The notes under the pieces: generated by a model
Databases searched by the model: none
Told to the model about the DNA's origin: nothing
Seen by the model: only the letters and a program-made list of their open reading frames with translations
Origin: an uncultured Ruminococcus sp.
Lineage (GTDB): Bacteria; Bacillota; Clostridia; Oscillospirales; Ruminococcaceae
Length of the DNA stretch: 6,672 bases
Direction: 5' to 3'
NCBI GenBank assembly: GCA_937910385.1
Contig: CALEPT010000239.1
Span: forward strand, 1 to 6,672
Position numbers and translations under genes: made by a program
Part shown: positions 1 to 4,547 of the stretch, piece after piece
How the letters are laid out: each line of letters begins with the position of its first letter
Position numbering within the stretch: position 1 is the first letter of the stretch

Positions 1-16
1 GCTCGACAGTAATATT

Positions 17-45
17 ATCTTACCACTTTCTCTCCTCCTTGTCAA
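17..45 (-). promoter_or_regulatory. Leftward sigma-A-type promoter for a gene beyond the window
   Basis: On the minus strand a perfect -35 box TTGACA (40-45) is followed by a 17-nt spacer and a -10 box TAAGAT (17-22), which matches TATAAT at four of six positions. It lies past the stop of the transglutaminase-like gene and points out of the window, so it should drive the next leftward gene. The spacer contains GGAGGAG, which looks like a ribosome binding site. The GTG that follows it runs into a stop after three codons (GTG GTA AGA TAA), so no gene starts there. I see no convincing intrinsic terminator in 46-95. Confidence 0.6.
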
Positions 46-95
46 GTAGAAGAATTTTAGAGAACAGCAGATTTTTTTATCGAATTTCAACAAAG

Positions 96-1205
96 CTACT
101 CTATATAAACCGTCAGGCAATAGTCTCCCGCACATTCCTTGATGGTAGCGGTTTGTTCACGTGACAGATCTATACCGCATTCCTCCATTACGGTAAATAT
201 GTACTTATCTGTGAAAAAGCGGCTTTTGAACTCGTCGTATGCTTCTTCGCAGGAGAACCTCAGCTCTACAGCAGTCTCGCCCAAGTTCAGTTCTCGGCGC
301 AGTATATCCTCCCCTTCCGCCATCGACTCCGCATAGAGTCCGTTCTTTATATAGTAATTATCCTCGACAGCTGTACACGAAAATGGCTCAAAGTTCTCGC
401 AGTCTGCAAAATGAGTTCTCCCAAAGCTGTCATCTTCGACAAGGAAATACGCCCGTCTGACATCATTATACTCATCAGTGTCTGCCCATGTAACGTCTAT
501 GTTATACCATTCTCCGTCGGATCTGACCTGATTCCACGCATGATTCTCGCCGGTGTCGGTCGTACCGGTTATCAGCACACTCTCCAGCCCGCAGCCGGAA
601 GCGAGAAGATCAAACGCCTTTGCATAGCCCTCGCAGCTCGCTCTTCCTTCCACAAGGCAGCCGTAAGCCGTCGATCCGTGATCTGCATCTCCGCCTGTAT
701 AGTATTGGCAGTTTTCCACGAGGTAATCATTGATATACATTATTTTGTCATAGTCAGAGGTCAGAGGGATCTTTGCCAGAGCAGCCTCTTTTGCAGCCGC
801 AAGTGCCTCTGCACCCTCCGCCGCAGCTGCTTCGTTGTCTCTGTAAACTATCTTTGCATCGCGCACCTTTTCAGCGGTATAGTAAACTGAATCAAGATAA
901 AAGAATTCGCTTTCCTGCTTCTCAACTATGCAATATACCCTTGAATAGATATCGCCGTCCACATCGTAGGGAAGCGGTATATTCTCCTTATGTCCGCCTA
1001 TACCGCGGCAAAGAGCTTCATATATCGCCTGTTCTTTTTTTGAAAGAGCAGCATAGACAGGTCTGACAGAAGCCTCATCTTCGGTGAGATACCGCGGCTG
1101 AGGTCTTTTATATAAAATGCCGCTCTCTTTCAGATATCTTACTCCCCAAAAAGCTGCCGCACCGCACACCGTTATCAGCAGCGCAGTCGTTGCCTTTCCT
1201 GTCAA
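96..1205 (-). CDS. Membrane-anchored transglutaminase-like (papain-fold) protein
   Basis: The protein has an N-terminal hydrophobic segment (about residues 6-24 from the TTG start), then an alanine-rich helical stretch (about 125-146), then a transglutaminase-core domain. The catalytic triad is visible: Cys191 in GRASCEGYAKAF, His222 in ENHAWNQV and Asp237 in NIDVTWAD. The family includes peptidases, cross-linking enzymes and proteins with unknown substrates, so the reaction cannot be named. The single N-terminal helix suggests it is anchored with the catalytic domain outside the cell; no clear lipobox is present. I chose the TTG start at 1205 because GGAGGTG lies 6 nt upstream of it. The in-frame ATG at 1218-1220 overlaps that ribosome binding site and has none of its own; starting there would give 374 residues instead of 369. 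The gene follows the NYN gene by 72 nt with no strong terminator between them, so co-transcription is likely. The family call is secure; the role is unknown. Confidence 0.9.
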   Translation of the reverse strand: MTGKATTALLITVCGAAAFWGVRYLKESGILYKRPQPRYLTEDEASVRPVYAALSKKEQAIYEALCRGIGGHKENIPLPYDVDGDIYSRVYCIVEKQESEFFYLDSVYYTAEKVRDAKIVYRDNEAAAAEGAEALAAAKEAALAKIPLTSDYDKIMYINDYLVENCQYYTGGDADHGSTAYGCLVEGRASCEGYAKAFDLLASGCGLESVLITGTTDTGENHAWNQVRSDGEWYNIDVTWADTDEYNDVRRAYFLVEDDSFGRTHFADCENFEPFSCTAVEDNYYIKNGLYAESMAEGEDILRRELNLGETAVELRFSCEEAYDEFKSRFFTDKYIFTVMEECGIDLSREQTATIKECAGDYCLTVYIE

Positions 1206-1211
1206 AAAGCA

Positions 1212-1218
1212 CACCTCC
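1212..1218 (-). promoter_or_regulatory. Ribosome binding site deciding a TTG start
   Basis: GGAGGTG on the minus strand lies 6 nt before the TTG at 1203-1205. The upstream ATG (1218-1220) shares its final G with this motif, so the ATG cannot use it. This favours the shorter protein. Confidence 0.7.
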
Positions 1219-1277
1219 ATTGTAGTTTTTCGGCAAAAAGCTTAAATCAGCACCGCGCAAACGCCGTCATTTTTATC

Positions 1278-2192
1278 TCAACCCCTGTCATCGAGCATCA
1301 CCGTGTTATTCTTTATCTTGAAAGAAGGAAGATTCTCCACAAAGCGGCTGAACTTCGAGTAGCCGTAGGTCTTGACGTTGAAATTGGGATATTTTGTACA
1401 GAGCTGCTTTTTCAGTTCGCCAAGATTGTAGCCCCTGCCTCCGTTGCTTTTCACAATTGCCGCAAGAGTAAGCTCTATCCTTTGCAGATCGGTCTTATCC
1501 GATTTCTGAGAAACGAGTATACTGCTGCCCACCTGCCGCATATTCAGACTGTCGAAATATTTCAGAAACTGAGAAAACTTAGAGTATCCGTAATTTCGCA
1601 CGTCAAAATCAGGATAACGGTTAAGCAGGCGGCTGCCCAGCTCGCCGATATTTATCTCCTCCTGAAGGTTAGCGTTTTCAGTTATAATACGTATTATAGC
1701 CGATTCCAGAGTTTTCAGCTCCACCTTCTCGCTGTCCGCAGAGCTTTGAAGCTCCTCATCTGCAAGTATCTCAAGATACTTGAAAGCGTTGCACGCTGTA
1801 CTGAACGGCTTAGGCGTTTTCTGCTCACCCATGCCGATTACGTGCATTCCCGACTCTCTCAGACGTATCGCGAGGCGCGTGAAATCACTGTCGCTCGATA
1901 CTATGCAGAAACCGTCTACATTATGCGAGTAGAGAATGTCCATCGCGTCGATTATCATCGCAGAATCCGTGGCATTTTTGCCCGTAGTGTAGCTGTACTG
2001 CTGTATCGGCGTTATCGCATTGTCGAGCGCCATGCTCTTCCAGCTCGCGAGGTTGGGTCTTGTCCAGTCGCCGTAAACTCTTTTATAGGTGACGACCCCG
2101 TAGTTCGATACCTCGTCCAAAATATATTTCGTGTACTTTGACGTGACGTTATCTGCGTCGATAAGCACGGCGTATCTCATTTCTTTTTCCAT
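1278..2192 (-). CDS. NYN-domain (PIN-like) nuclease with two OST-HTH/LOTUS domains
   Basis: The N-terminal half (residues about 5-145 from the ATG start) is a NYN/LabA-type domain, a PIN-like fold of metal-dependent RNases. Its acidic residues are in place: Asp12 and Asp14 in LIDADN, Asp76 in KNATDSAM, and Asp101 and Asp103 in VSSDSDF. The C-terminal half holds two OST-HTH (LOTUS) repeats, about 161-221 and 238-297. Each ends in a near-identical block (DFDVRNYGYSKFSQFL and NFNVKTYGYSKFSRFV). LOTUS domains are known to bind RNA, in some cases G-rich or G-quadruplex RNA, so an RNA-directed cytoplasmic nuclease is the natural inference; the target is unknown. The ATG at 2192 (304 residues) is preferred over an upstream in-frame TTG at 2210, because AAGGGG lies 6 nt before the ATG and nothing similar precedes the TTG. 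It begins one base after the acetyltransferase stop (TAG-A-ATG), which indicates translational coupling. Confidence 0.92.
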   Translation of the reverse strand: MEKEMRYAVLIDADNVTSKYTKYILDEVSNYGVVTYKRVYGDWTRPNLASWKSMALDNAITPIQQYSYTTGKNATDSAMIIDAMDILYSHNVDGFCIVSSDSDFTRLAIRLRESGMHVIGMGEQKTPKPFSTACNAFKYLEILADEELQSSADSEKVELKTLESAIIRIITENANLQEEINIGELGSRLLNRYPDFDVRNYGYSKFSQFLKYFDSLNMRQVGSSILVSQKSDKTDLQRIELTLAAIVKSNGGRGYNLGELKKQLCTKYPNFNVKTYGYSKFSRFVENLPSFKIKNNTVMLDDRG

Positions 2193-2193
2193 T

Positions 2194-2655
2194 CTATACC
2201 CCTTTTTCAAGTCTCATCTTAAGAAGATACTCCTCCGTATCCTCTTCGTATTTTTTATCGCCCGTAAACGCGAAGCCGTTCCGCTCGTAGAACCTCGCGG
2301 CTCGCTCGTTCTTTTCGAGTACCCAGAGTGTCCGCGCCCCGCACTCCCTTACCGCATATTCAAGCAGCTCCGCGCCTATGCCTCCGCCCTGCAAAACAGG
2401 CTCGACAAACAGACGCTCCACAGCGCTTCCTCTCAGCTCAACGAACCCCTTGACTGCGCCGTCATCATATACATATGTCTGCGAAAGGCGCTCCGTATCG
2501 GAACGGAGCTCCTGCGCATATAAGTCCGTCCTCAGCTCGCCGAAGTAGTACTCGTCGCTTCGGAATATCGGATAGAAATTCAGGCGATAGTTGAATATTA
2601 TTATCTCGGCAATGCGGACCGCGTCGTCCGCCGCCGCCTTTCGTACATTACCCAT
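2194..2655 (-). CDS. GNAT-family N-acetyltransferase
   Basis: This 153-residue protein is the usual length for a single GNAT domain. The acetyl-CoA binding motif A is clear at about 80-103 (VERLFVEPVLQGGGIGAELL); the Q-x-x-G-x-G-type pyrophosphate loop is QGGGIGA at 89-95. Motif B follows (WVLEKNERAARFYERNGF, about 111-128), with Tyr123 in the position of the common general-acid tyrosine. The substrate cannot be read from sequence; small molecules, peptides and protein N-termini are all possible. The ATG start is supported by GAGGTGA a few bases upstream. An 11-codon minigene in the same frame ends 9 nt before this start. The gene's last codons carry the ribosome binding site of the downstream NYN gene. 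Confidence 0.92.
   Translation of the reverse strand: MGNVRKAAADDAVRIAEIIIFNYRLNFYPIFRSDEYYFGELRTDLYAQELRSDTERLSQTYVYDDGAVKGFVELRGSAVERLFVEPVLQGGGIGAELLEYAVRECGARTLWVLEKNERAARFYERNGFAFTGDKKYEEDTEEYLLKMRLEKGV
2199..2204 (-). promoter_or_regulatory. Ribosome binding site of the NYN gene inside the acetyltransferase gene
   Basis: AAGGGG on the minus strand lies 6 nt before the ATG at 2190-2192 and within the last codons of the acetyltransferase gene. It decides the NYN start and supports coupled translation of the two. Confidence 0.55.
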
Positions 2656-2664
2656 CGTCTCACC

Positions 2665-2700
2665 TCAGAAGCAGAGCATTGATATCCCGAAATCCTTCAT
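2665..2700 (-). CDS. Possible 11-residue minigene (leader peptide) ahead of the acetyltransferase
   Basis: An ATG at 2698-2700 is preceded by AAAGGAG with a 7-nt spacer, an optimal ribosome binding site that overlaps the stop codon of the upstream membrane-protein gene. It opens a frame encoding MKDFGISMLCF and then TGA. The frame is the same as that of the acetyltransferase, whose ATG lies 9 nt after the TGA, and the TGA overlaps the acetyltransferase ribosome binding site (TGAGGTGA). It could be a coupling leader peptide, or the remnant of a longer N-terminus cut by a nonsense mutation. The acetyltransferase domain is complete without it. Expression is unproven. Confidence 0.35.
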   Translation of the reverse strand: MKDFGISMLCF

Positions 2701-2712
2701 GTGTAAGCTCCT

Positions 2713-3246
2713 TTATTTTTCATATGATGAGTACTCATATTCATCATATACATAGACCACACCGTTGTCACTCCACCTTATCAGATCCTCGGTGTATTCA
2801 TCGAACTTAAAAAGCTCCTCGTAGGTGAACGCTCCCGTACGGCGGTAACAGACGGTAACGTCGCACCCATTGACTGTTTTTGCCTCGCGCGTGTACAGAG
2901 TATGCTGTCCGTCTGGGCTTTTCATCTCCTCAAGGCGGCGGTAGCTCTTCAGGTCCTTTGCTATAGGCTTAACCATAAAAATCACCGGCACAAGGAAAAT
3001 CAGCGAGCCTATTATCAACAGGAGCTTCTTGCCCTCACCGCTCCTTATACGCTGAATGATCGTCGCCACACATATAGTTCCCAAAAACAGCAGTGCCAGC
3101 AGCAAGAGGCACTCAGCAATTATAGCTCCGTTCACGCCCAGCACGAACACGGTGCTGACCTTGTCGCTTTCAGCAATGGTTAAAAGCGTTATCCCGACCA
3201 CGCAAAGCAGCGCAGCAACAGACAATATTCCCTTCAATACTTTCAT
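2713..3246 (-). CDS. Three-helix membrane protein with an outward C-terminal domain, function unknown
   Basis: I do not recognise the function of this 177-residue protein. Three hydrophobic segments are visible, about 7-25, 33-64 (longer than one helix needs) and 75-93. The basic N-terminus (MKVLKG) and basic loop (QRIRSGEGKK, about 65-74) place both on the cytoplasmic side by the positive-inside rule, so the C-terminal domain (94-177) should face outward. That domain begins KSPDGQHTLYTREAK, like small secreted or membrane proteins with an SPDG-type beta-rich domain. It carries two close cysteines (Cys128, Cys133), and the tail is rich in Tyr, Glu and Asp (YVYDEYEYSSYEK). The ATG start has AGAGGT about 7 nt upstream. 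It is the first gene after the tRNA terminator, and I see no convincing promoter of its own in the 26 bases between them. Confidence 0.85.
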   Translation of the reverse strand: MKVLKGILSVAALLCVVGITLLTIAESDKVSTVFVLGVNGAIIAECLLLLALLFLGTICVATIIQRIRSGEGKKLLLIIGSLIFLVPVIFMVKPIAKDLKSYRRLEEMKSPDGQHTLYTREAKTVNGCDVTVCYRRTGAFTYEELFKFDEYTEDLIRWSDNGVVYVYDEYEYSSYEK

Positions 3247-3271
3247 TGCTATACCTCTTCATATCACTGCA

Positions 3272-3307
3272 TATAAGAAAAAATCCCGAAACTATTGCTT
3301 CGGGATT
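3272..3307 (-). terminator. Intrinsic terminator of the tRNA operon
   Basis: On the minus strand a 9-bp perfect stem AATCCCGAA/TTCGGGATT with an 8-nt loop is followed directly by a T-rich run (TTTTTTCTT, counting the last two stem bases). It lies 33 bases past the CCA end of tRNA-Gly and 26 bases before the next leftward gene, so it separates the tRNA operon from the protein genes. Confidence 0.9.
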
Positions 3308-3340
3308 GTGGGTAATGCCGAGAATATTTCCCCGACACTA

Positions 3341-3416
3341 TGGAGCGGATTACGAGGCTCGAACTCGCTACCTCCACCTTGGCAAGGTGGCGCTCTACCA
3401 GATGAGCTAAATCCGC
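3341..3416 (-). tRNA. tRNA-Gly (anticodon GCC)
   Basis: The cloverleaf is complete at 76 nt including an encoded CCA. Acceptor strands GCGGATT and AATCCGC pair fully with discriminator T, as usual for glycine. The anticodon stem CCACC/GGTGG encloses TTGCCAA, with GCC at 3381-3383. The T arm carries GTTCGAG. It is the last of three tRNAs, 2 nt after tRNA-Asp. Confidence 0.97.
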
Positions 3417-3418
3417 AT

Positions 3419-3495
3419 TGGCGACCCGGATGAGACTCGAACTCACGACCTCCGCCGTGACAGGGCGGCGTTCTAACCAACTGAACTACCGGGCC
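3419..3495 (-). tRNA. tRNA-Asp (anticodon GTC)
   Basis: The cloverleaf is complete at 77 nt with an encoded CCA and the aspartate-type discriminator G. Acceptor strands GGCCCGG and CCGGGTC pair, with one G-T. The anticodon stem CCGCC/GGCGG encloses CTGTCAC, with GTC at 3459-3461. The D loop has one extra base, which accounts for the length. It lies between tRNA-Val (7-nt spacer) and tRNA-Gly (2-nt spacer). Confidence 0.97.
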
Positions 3496-3502
3496 AAAGA
3501 AT

Positions 3503-3578
3503 TGGTGGGGACTACAGGGCTCGAACCTGTGACCCTCTGCTTGTAAGGCAGATGCTCTCCCAGCTGAGCTAAACCCCC
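3503..3578 (-). tRNA. tRNA-Val (anticodon TAC)
   Basis: The cloverleaf is complete at 76 nt with an encoded CCA and discriminator A. Acceptor strands GGGGGTT and AGTCCCC pair with two G-T pairs. The anticodon stem TCTGC/GCAGA encloses CTTACAA, with TAC at 3543-3545. It is the first tRNA of the operon, about 39 nt downstream of the predicted transcription start. Confidence 0.97.
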
Positions 3579-3623
3579 ACTTTTTCTTCACTCTTTGCCG
3601 TCAGAACCCTGACGACGAATAAT

Positions 3624-3652
3624 ATTATATCATGTATTTTTTAGTTTGTCAA
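3624..3652 (-). promoter_or_regulatory. Perfect-consensus promoter of the tRNA operon
   Basis: On the minus strand TTGACA (3647-3652), a spacer of exactly 17 nt and TATAAT (3624-3629) match the housekeeping-sigma consensus completely. A TG one base before the -10 box makes it an extended -10. Runs of A at 3657-3683, just upstream of the -35, resemble an UP element. The predicted transcription start is near 3617. The leader then has a 6-bp hairpin, CGTCAG/CTGACG with loop GGTT (3599-3614). A very strong promoter is expected for stable RNA. Confidence 0.92.
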
Positions 3653-3719
3653 GCACTTTTTCAATTTTTTTCTAAATTTTTTTCGCTCCGGATATTATCA
3701 GCGGTATATAGCCGAAAAC

Positions 3720-3930
3720 TCAGAAATCGTGTCTCGTTCCGCAGCTGGATCCGTATTTTTCATACAGCTCTGTGATTTTTTCTACACACATGAAATCATC
3801 ATTTGCTTCATCTTTGAGAATTATTCCTATTTCATCTATTATTCCTGACCACTCTTTGCTGCAAAGCTCTTCGCACATCAGCTCGTCTATCGCCTTGCAA
3901 ATGCAGTTTTTTTAAAGTATCCTTATTCAT
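3720..3930 (-). pseudogene. Small cysteine-rich protein gene with a one-base frameshift in an A7 run
   Basis: The start is well supported: ATG at 3928-3930 with GGAGG 7 nt upstream and a perfect promoter before that. The frame opened there gives only 32 residues and loses protein character after MNKDTLKK. At a run of seven A (3907-3913) the +1 frame takes over and reads on as CICKAIDELMCEELCSKEW and beyond, to TGA at 3720-3722. Removing one A joins the parts into a 69-residue acidic protein ending CGTRHDF, with six cysteines (9, 11, 19, 23, 48, 63). The +1 frame has a TAA just before the run and no good start of its own. I do not recognise the family. It may be a recent pseudogene, a homopolymer sequencing error, or a gene expressed through slippage on the A run. 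It is divergent from the XRE regulator and lies between it and the tRNA promoter. Confidence 0.7.
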
Positions 3931-3957
3931 AATTCCGCCTCCATAGTATACCCTATG

Positions 3958-3977
3958 TTTACATTATATAATGTAAA
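3958..3977. promoter_or_regulatory. 20-bp perfect palindrome, probable operator of the XRE regulator
   Basis: TTTACATTATATAATGTAAA is a perfect inverted repeat in the 115-bp divergent intergenic region. It contains the -10 box of the leftward promoter and a possible -35 box (TTTACA) for the rightward regulator gene. One half-site (ATATAATGT) recurs at 4026-4034, just before the regulator start codon. Position and symmetry suit a dimeric XRE repressor that controls both genes; binding is inferred. Confidence 0.65.
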
Positions 3978-3987
3978 AGTCTATATG
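3958..3987 (+). promoter_or_regulatory. Possible rightward promoter of the XRE regulator
   Basis: TTTACA (3958-3963) matches the -35 consensus at five of six positions and TATATG (3982-3987) matches the -10 at four of six, with an 18-nt spacer. The start would be near 3994, a leader of about 50 nt. A better -10 (TATAAT at 4027-4032) exists, but a start from it would fall after the gene's ribosome binding site, so I favour the upstream pair. Confidence 0.35.
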
Positions 3988-3991
3988 TCAA
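3963..3991 (-). promoter_or_regulatory. Perfect-consensus promoter of the small cysteine-rich gene
   Basis: On the minus strand TTGACA (3986-3991), a 17-nt spacer and TATAAT (3963-3968) match consensus exactly. The predicted start near 3956 gives a leader of about 26 nt that contains the GGAGG site. The -10 box lies inside the 20-bp palindrome, so a protein bound there would block this promoter. Confidence 0.85.
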
Positions 3992-4045
3992 GTAAAAAAA
4001 TGAATTACTATCATATGTATAGATAATATAATGTGAGGATAAGTC

Positions 4046-4252
4046 ATGATAAAGTTGAATGTTATTAAATTACTCGAAGAAAAAAAGCATACAAAATACT
4101 GGCTTTATAAACAGCTCGGAATGAGCTATCAGAACTTCAACAGAATGATAAATAACGAGACATCTTCTATCAAATACGATAATATCGAAGCTATGTGCCA
4201 GCTGCTTGAATGCACGCCGAACGAGCTGTTCATTTTTACAGACGAAATATAG
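4046..4252 (+). CDS. XRE/Cro-type helix-turn-helix transcriptional regulator
   Basis: This 68-residue protein is almost wholly a Cro/CI-type DNA-binding domain of the short stand-alone kind. The helix-turn-helix is TKYWLYKQLG (about 16-25), a turn, then recognition helix SYQNFNRMINN (27-37). The following helices (IKYDNIEAMCQLLECTPNELF) match the usual C-terminal part of the fold. There is no sensor or catalytic domain. The ATG has GAGG 7 nt upstream. It is the only clear plus-strand gene here, divergent from the small cysteine-rich gene across a 115-bp region with a perfect palindrome, so it probably represses itself and that neighbour. A toxin-antitoxin-like pairing is conceivable, but nothing in the neighbour identifies a toxin. 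Confidence 0.9.
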   Translation: MIKLNVIKLLEEKKHTKYWLYKQLGMSYQNFNRMINNETSSIKYDNIEAMCQLLECTPNELFIFTDEI

Positions 4253-4271
4253 ATGGAGCTCTTGCCTGCGC

Positions 4272-4334
4272 CTATAGTTCCTTATACACGAAGAAGCTAT
4301 ATCCGTTTTTTTCACGTTCAAGAATAATATTAAG
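4272..4334 (-). pseudogene. Possible C-terminal remnant of a lost minus-strand gene
   Basis: On the minus strand a short frame reads LNIILEREKNGYSFFVYKEL and stops at TAG (4272-4274). Its composition looks like a normal protein tail. Upstream it runs into the inverted-repeat element at 4330-4494, as if that element had replaced or disrupted the rest of the gene. It is short enough to be chance, and no family can be named. Confidence 0.25.
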
Positions 4335-4494
4335 GGCACCTATAAAGACCCCTTTCGAGAAAAAACAGCTATGCGCGACATCTGCTGTGTCAACCTCCCT
4401 TGGAGTGCGGCAGCACGCCTTCGGGAGCTTTCCTTGCATCTGCCGCAACTATCTGTTTTCCCTTAACCAAACGGGTTTTTAGAGATGCCCTTAA
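4330..4494. mobile_element. Probable MITE-like element with long imperfect inverted repeats
   Basis: The left end TTAAGGGCACCTATAAAGAC matches the reverse complement of the right end, TTAAGGGCATCTCTAAAAAC, at 17 of 20 bases. Similarity continues inward with a 3-nt indel (AAAACAG followed by TA in both arms), so the arms extend to about 45-50 bp. The interior holds nested hairpins: CTCCC/GGGAG around GTGC-GGCA-GCAC (about 4395-4426). There is no transposase. TTAA at both ends may be a target duplication, though it is self-complementary and could belong to the repeats. AAGAATAA lies just outside both ends (4320-4327 and 4493-4500), not quite symmetrically. This fits a non-autonomous element mobilised in trans; the parent IS family is not certain. 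A structured small RNA is the alternative. Confidence 0.55.
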
Positions 4495-4511
4495 GAATAA
4501 ATAACTTCAAT

Positions 4512-4547
4512 AAGCTCTCTGCGCATTCGCGCAGGGAGCTTTCTTTT
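4512..4547 (+). terminator. Strong hairpin terminator between the convergent regulator and recG
   Basis: A 13-bp stem AAGCTCTCTGCGC/GCGCAGGGAGCTT with one G-T pair and loop ATTC is followed on the plus strand by TTTCTTTT. It therefore terminates rightward transcripts from the regulator or the inserted element. It abuts the recG stop codon (4546-4548). Leftward, the hairpin is followed only by CTTATTG, so it would be a weaker terminator for recG. Confidence 0.75.

Noticed and set aside
22..40. Possible gene start GGAGGAG...GTG at the left edge
   Set aside because: The frame stops after three codons (GTG GTA AGA TAA); the motif lies in a promoter spacer.
1482..2523. Plus-strand open frames opposite the NYN and acetyltransferase genes
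   Set aside because: They are shadows of well-supported minus-strand genes with recognisable domains and ribosome binding sites.
3264..3591. Short minus-strand frames across the tRNA cluster
   Set aside because: They read through tRNA-Val, tRNA-Asp and tRNA-Gly; the repeated FSSAGRA/FEPCSP-like peptides are the known artefact of translated tRNA genes.
4027..4032. TATAAT just before the regulator gene as its -10 box
   Set aside because: Transcription would begin near 4039, after the gene's own GAGG ribosome binding site, and the -35 is poor. It is more likely a repeat of the operator half-site.
4253..4327. Plus-strand 24-codon frame directly after the regulator stop
   Set aside because: The ATG follows the stop with no separate ribosome binding site, and the peptide shows no recognisable features.
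4210..4482. Plus-strand open frame of 90 codons through the inverted-repeat element
   Set aside because: It begins inside the regulator gene, has no ribosome binding site and crosses non-coding palindromes; the peptide has no domain character.
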